Shown here: positions 60,793-64,000 of the stretch, piece after piece
Layout: each line of letters opens with the position of its first letter
Numbering within the stretch: the first letter of the stretch is position 1
Assembly: GCA_963854835.1 (NCBI GenBank)
Contig: OY978525.1
Span: 102,317,388-102,381,387 of the forward strand
Length of the DNA: 64,000 nt
Reading direction: 5' to 3'
Source of the DNA: Megamerina dolium
Taxonomy: Eukaryota > Arthropoda > Insecta > Diptera > Megamerinidae
The notes under the pieces: model-generated
What the model was told of the DNA's origin: nothing
The model's database searches: none
What the model saw: the letters and a program-made list of their open reading frames with translations, nothing else
Made by a program: the position numbers and the translations under genes

Positions 60793-61150
60793 AGGGTGCC
60801 TGAGCTCAGTGGTTAGTGTGTTGGCATTCTGATCTGTAGATCATGGGTTCAATTCCCGGTTGAACCACAAATTTAATATCGAAAATTATTTTCTTTTGAA
60901 CTGTACACACCTGTCGGCAAGCAATTGGCAATTCTTCAGGCAGTAACAATTTGCCATGAAAAGGCTTCTACAAGAGCTCTGTGACAAAGCTCAGAAAAAG
61001 TGATGTCACAAGAATTCTGCCGTTCGGAACCACCTAAAATAAGTATGTCACTTCTAATACTGTTCAAAATTTAACAAGCACAACAATACTCGAAGAGAAG
61101 CTCGACCATAGGACGCTTCCCTGCCTATAAGTTCCACATAGTTTTTTTAT
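60793..61150 (+). mobile_element. tRNA-derived SINE, copy E (diverged)
   Basis: GGGTGCCTGAGCTCAGTGGTTAG (A box) and GGTTCAATTCCC (B box), then the family body including CTGCCGTTCGGAACC and GAGAAGCTCGACC. The tail is worn and ends near CACATAGTTTTTTTATT. More substitutions than copies B, C and D suggest an older insertion. Confidence 0.87.
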
Positions 61151-61184
61151 TGTTTTGCTACTGTCTCCAAATTTTAGTCAGCTG

Positions 61185-61260
61185 TGACACCAAAGCATTA
61201 TTGCGAGAACAATTCGGTGAATAGTTAATTTCCGGACGTAAGATTTCGATTGAGGAGCGT
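61185..61260 (+). pseudogene. Possible fragment of the 33-kb transposase family
   Basis: The phrase ending GCGAGAACAATTCGGTGAATAGTTAATTTCCGG parallels GAGGCGAGTTCGGTGAACAGTTGATTTCACG in the transposase at 33.3 kb (residues LRGEFGEQLIS). Only this short segment is convincing. Confidence 0.35.
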
Positions 61261-61429
61261 GTCACTTGTAATGGTGACCAGCATTAAAAAATTCTTTAAA
61301 AAATTCGACGGAAGTTAGAAAAGTGAGCGGCTCTTTGAATTTCCAGCGTAATTAGTTTAAATACTCCTGTCAACTAGCATCTCTTAATAGATTATAGTAA
61401 AATTTTAACCAACCTGTGTCATTTAATTT

Positions 61430-62250
61430 GTGTATGACAACCGTTGAAAGGTCGATCAGGTCGGCCAAAAGATGTCACCACAACAGAAATCGATAAAATT
61501 CTTGGAATGATATTGGATGATCGGAGAGTGAAAGTGCAAGGTGGTGGGTAAGGTTATAAGCATCTCAACTGAGTGGGTACGTCACGCTTTACTTGAATAT
61601 TTTGACATGAAAAATATATCCACAAAATAGCTGCGCATTTGCTCACAATTGACAACAGTGAATTTCTCCGGTTGGACGTGCATCAAAGAAGGAGAAGGTG
61701 AATCTATCTACCTGGAATGCCTGCGGTGAGATTCACACAGATTATCTCGAGAAGGATAAAATAATCACCGACGAATATTATTCACAGACTTCCCAAAAAT
61801 GGACGGATCTACGTTCAGGAAGCCCTTGACCACCAACATTCTTCCATTCAACATTCTTTGTACGGGAATAAATCAAAGCATTCTTGCTGCTACAACAACA
61901 AAAACAACAACAATATTTGAAGTGCAAAAATGGCCATATTTGGAACAGAAAAAAGTTATCATCCACCACTACAATGCACCAGCGAAAAAGTCGGCAATAC
62001 CAAATGTCAAAATTGCCTGAATTAGATTACGAACTACGAGCCTATCCAGCATATTTTTAAGATTTAAACCATTGCGACTATTTCCTGTTTCCAAGCATTA
62101 AGCAATGGCTCAGTAAGAGATTTGGGTCGAATGAAGAGGTCATCGATTAAGCCTAACCTATTATTTGGAAGGAATAAAAAAATTTGAAAAACACTGGACT
62201 AAATATAACCAGCAAAATAGAGACTATGTTGAAAAATTAAATTTTATTTT
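61430..62250 (+). pseudogene. mariner transposase remnant
   Basis: Broken reading of a mariner: GRSGRPKDVTTTEIDKILGM and ILDDRRVKV (helix-turn-helix region, 61452-61540), MKNISTK..RICSQL-type residues, a long eroded middle, KVIIHHYNAPAKKSA around the second catalytic Asp (here Tyr, 61953-61990), and the C-terminal YLEGIKKFEKHWTKY..QNRDYVEK ending near 62240. A CAACAAAAACAACAACAA insertion lies near 61900. The substitution of the catalytic Asp and many stops show an old inactive copy. Confidence 0.68.
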
Positions 62251-62354
62251 TATAATAAACGATATTGAACATTTTGAAATATGACTTTATTACATCATTC
62301 GTAAGCTGCATGATTTCACGATTTTAGACGGTCGGTCAACACATATAGTTATTG

Positions 62355-62475
62355 TCAACAATGCCAGTGTTTACAGGCGGATCTAAGTTGAACGGAAAGG
62401 TGAGCTTACGTGTATATTTGGAAACATTGAACTTTAACATAGCATTTCATCCATCTCATAACTGTAATACTTGAT
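62355..62475 (+). pseudogene. LINE RNase H fragment
   Basis: Reads PVFTGGSKLNGKVSLRVYLE and NFNIAFHPSHNC, corresponding to the first RNase H motif (YTDGSKL...GVYS...DHCS) of the LINE type seen at 49.9 kb. The catalytic Asp of TDG is Gly here. About 40 residues survive. Confidence 0.55.
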
Positions 62476-62479
62476 TTTT

Positions 62480-63465
62480 TGTTATAATTTAGAGTAACCT
62501 ACATTCAACTAGATTAACCACCACCATCTACTTAATATCTAAGTAAATATGTAGGTAGATGATTATATGGAATTAATAGTTATTTTACGTTATTCTTAAA
62601 CTACTCATAAATTTATTGTCATTTCTATTATAGTTCAACGTACATTTAATTAAAAACCTTCTATATATTTACTATGCAATTAAGATTGTGTTTAAAATTT
62701 TCACAATTAATAAATATAAATATATATTGTGAAAAGAAGTAGAAAAACTAATGTATATAAATGATTGTAAATTGCAATGAAAATAACGCCCTGTTACCTA
62801 TCTATACATACACTGTCCTTAAGTCATCTATTAAGTGACTTTGTATATATTGAAGGTGTTTCACCTTTCTTTCATCGACTAGCTCTAATGTGCGATTATG
62901 TATACTCTACAACACACACGCACCTTCATTGACTTGACTTAAATAATCTCATTAAATGGCATTTTCTTTATTTATTTATTGTGTTTTTTTTTACTACAAA
63001 TAATCATGCCTTTAAAAAGTTCACCTAAGGTTAAGGAACTTTTAATGACACAATGTTAAATTTATTATTATTTTGATTATTACGAGAGTAAATTAACTAC
63101 AAGTATATTGTTGTTGTTATTTTTGTTGTTTCCGTTTTTTATTTCGTACAATTGTTTATATGTACATTTTTCTGTTTTTCTTCAAAAGTTTTCATTTTAA
63201 ACTTGAACTTGTAATTTTGTATTTTTTTTTTACAACTTATTGTCGCACTTTGTCAACTCAACTAATTTGATAATTTGACAATAATTTAAAAAACACAACA
63301 ACAATATTAGCAAGTAATAATATTAAAATTATTACATGCATATATGTATTTTACTCCATCTCTATTAAGTCCGTAGGGATGCTAATTTGCTGACCACTTG
63401 CTGTCGCCGGCTCTCTATCGAGACTCAAAATTAACATATGTTATTCCAACTATCTATGAATTACT
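62480..63465. other. AT-rich non-coding DNA
   Basis: No gene seen; simple T- and A-rich tracts. Confidence 0.6.
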
Positions 63466-63479
63466 TACATAAATTCAAT

Positions 63480-63590
63480 AAAGGCAGTTCCCTTCTAATA
63501 ATGTCCAAAACTTGAACACGCACAACATTACCAGAAGAGAAACTCGGTCAAAGAGCTTTTCGGAGCCTATAAGCGCAACACATATATACA
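63480..63590 (+). repeat. SINE / partner LINE 3'-end fragment
   Basis: GTTCCCTTCTAATAATGTCC, ACACGCACAACATTACCAGA and GAGAAACTCGGTC parallel the last ~110 bases of the SINE family (GGTCCCTTCTAATACTGTCC, GACGCACAACAGTAATGGAAGAGAAGCTCGG). The end then reads GAGCTTTTCGGAGCCTATAAGCGC, which differs from the SINE. No tRNA-like head is present. It could be a truncated SINE or the 3' end of the LINE that supplied the SINE tail. Confidence 0.55.
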
Positions 63591-63599
63591 TACGTACTA

Positions 63600-63680
63600 A
63601 AAAATATACCTTCATATATTCATTTTGGTCAGGTTGTTGTAACCACTTGAAGGCATAGGTGGAAATATAGAAGAATGCAT
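63600..63680 (+). repeat. 5'-end fragment of repeat family P
   Basis: ATATATTCATTTTGGTCAGG, TTGTAACCACTTGAAGGCAT and GGTGGAAATATAGA match the region just inside the left end of the 27- and 31-kb copies (TATATTCATTTCGGTCAGATG, TCCACTTGAAGGAATCTCCGGAGATATAGA). Confidence 0.6.
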
Positions 63681-64000
63681 TTCGTTTTTATTTTGTGAAT
63701 GTTTAATTCTAATTCGAATCAACCCTGTTCGATCACTGGATCATTTTTCAATGTACTACAAATTTTAACTTGCGATTCTATGCTTATCGATGTTTGCTGT
63801 TCGAAATTCTAAATTGAATTGACTATTCCTCGACAAATTCGGTCTATGTATACTATATGGCAACTCTCTAGAATCGTCTTTTATCGTTATCGAACTCGTT
63901 CTTTTCTTTCTAACTATGTAGTTTGTTCTGCTTACACGGAATTCTGATTCTAACTCAGGATGAAAGACCTAGACCCAGATAGAAAAACCTCCAAATATGT

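Noticed and set aside
1..64000. LTR retrotransposon or endogenous viral element
   Set aside because: No paired LTRs, protease, integrase or envelope-like frames were seen; all reverse-transcriptase pieces have non-LTR motifs.

Overview
This is eukaryotic, very AT-rich DNA and almost certainly insect. Dense simple repeats, an assembly gap of 200 Ns, and the mix of LOA-like, RTE-like and I-like non-LTR retrotransposons with mariner elements point to a higher fly. A tephritid-type fruit fly is my best guess, but this is inference from repeat content and not from a host gene. I found no convincing host protein-coding exon, tRNA, rRNA or prokaryotic feature. The window is best read as intergenic DNA or the inside of a very large intron, filled by layers of decayed mobile elements.

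Region by region: 1-17,380 is AT-rich non-coding DNA with microsatellites, a degenerate 125-bp tandem array (7.3-8.06 kb), two perfect inverted repeats (10.2 and 13.55 kb) and a ~355-bp repeat family (13.88-14.34 kb). At 17.38-18.7 kb lie a ~269-bp tandem duplication and a SINE whose 3' end is fused to a LINE tail. At 19.88-26.9 kb a nearly full-length LOA-like LINE (20,280-26,168; ORF1, then endonuclease, reverse transcriptase and RNase H) sits between two same-orientation pieces of an older RTE-like LINE. A 7-bp direct repeat flanks it, and its 3' end is a perfect hairpin. At 27.2-32.5 kb are two copies of a ~1.6-kb repeat with 13-bp terminal inverted repeats and seven ~155-bp internal units each.

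The second half holds a Tc1/mariner-superfamily transposase split by a tRNA-derived SINE with an exact 11-bp target duplication (32.7-33.96 kb), two more SINE copies (36.3 and 38.3 kb), an I-like LINE 3' end with a TAA-repeat tail (37.3-38.17 kb), and a DD34D mariner (40.5-41.5 kb). At 44.98-46.4 kb is a three-layer nest: a mariner, a MITE inside it, and a second inverted-repeat element inside the MITE. Further pieces are the ~300-bp repeat family (46.7-47.5 kb), a LINE RNase H fragment (49.7-50.75 kb), a mariner remnant (51.0-51.5 kb), an RTE-like reverse transcriptase (52.7-53.9 kb), an internally deleted mariner of the same family as the nest (57.67-58.13 kb), another reverse-transcriptase relic (58.2-59.1 kb), a fifth SINE (60.8-61.15 kb), a dead mariner (61.4-62.25 kb) and small end fragments up to 63.7 kb.

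Functionally nothing here looks like a working gene set. All the long element ORFs carry frameshifts, stops or lost catalytic residues. The most informative content is the order of insertions, the five-copy SINE family, and the several repeat families without an obvious coding partner.
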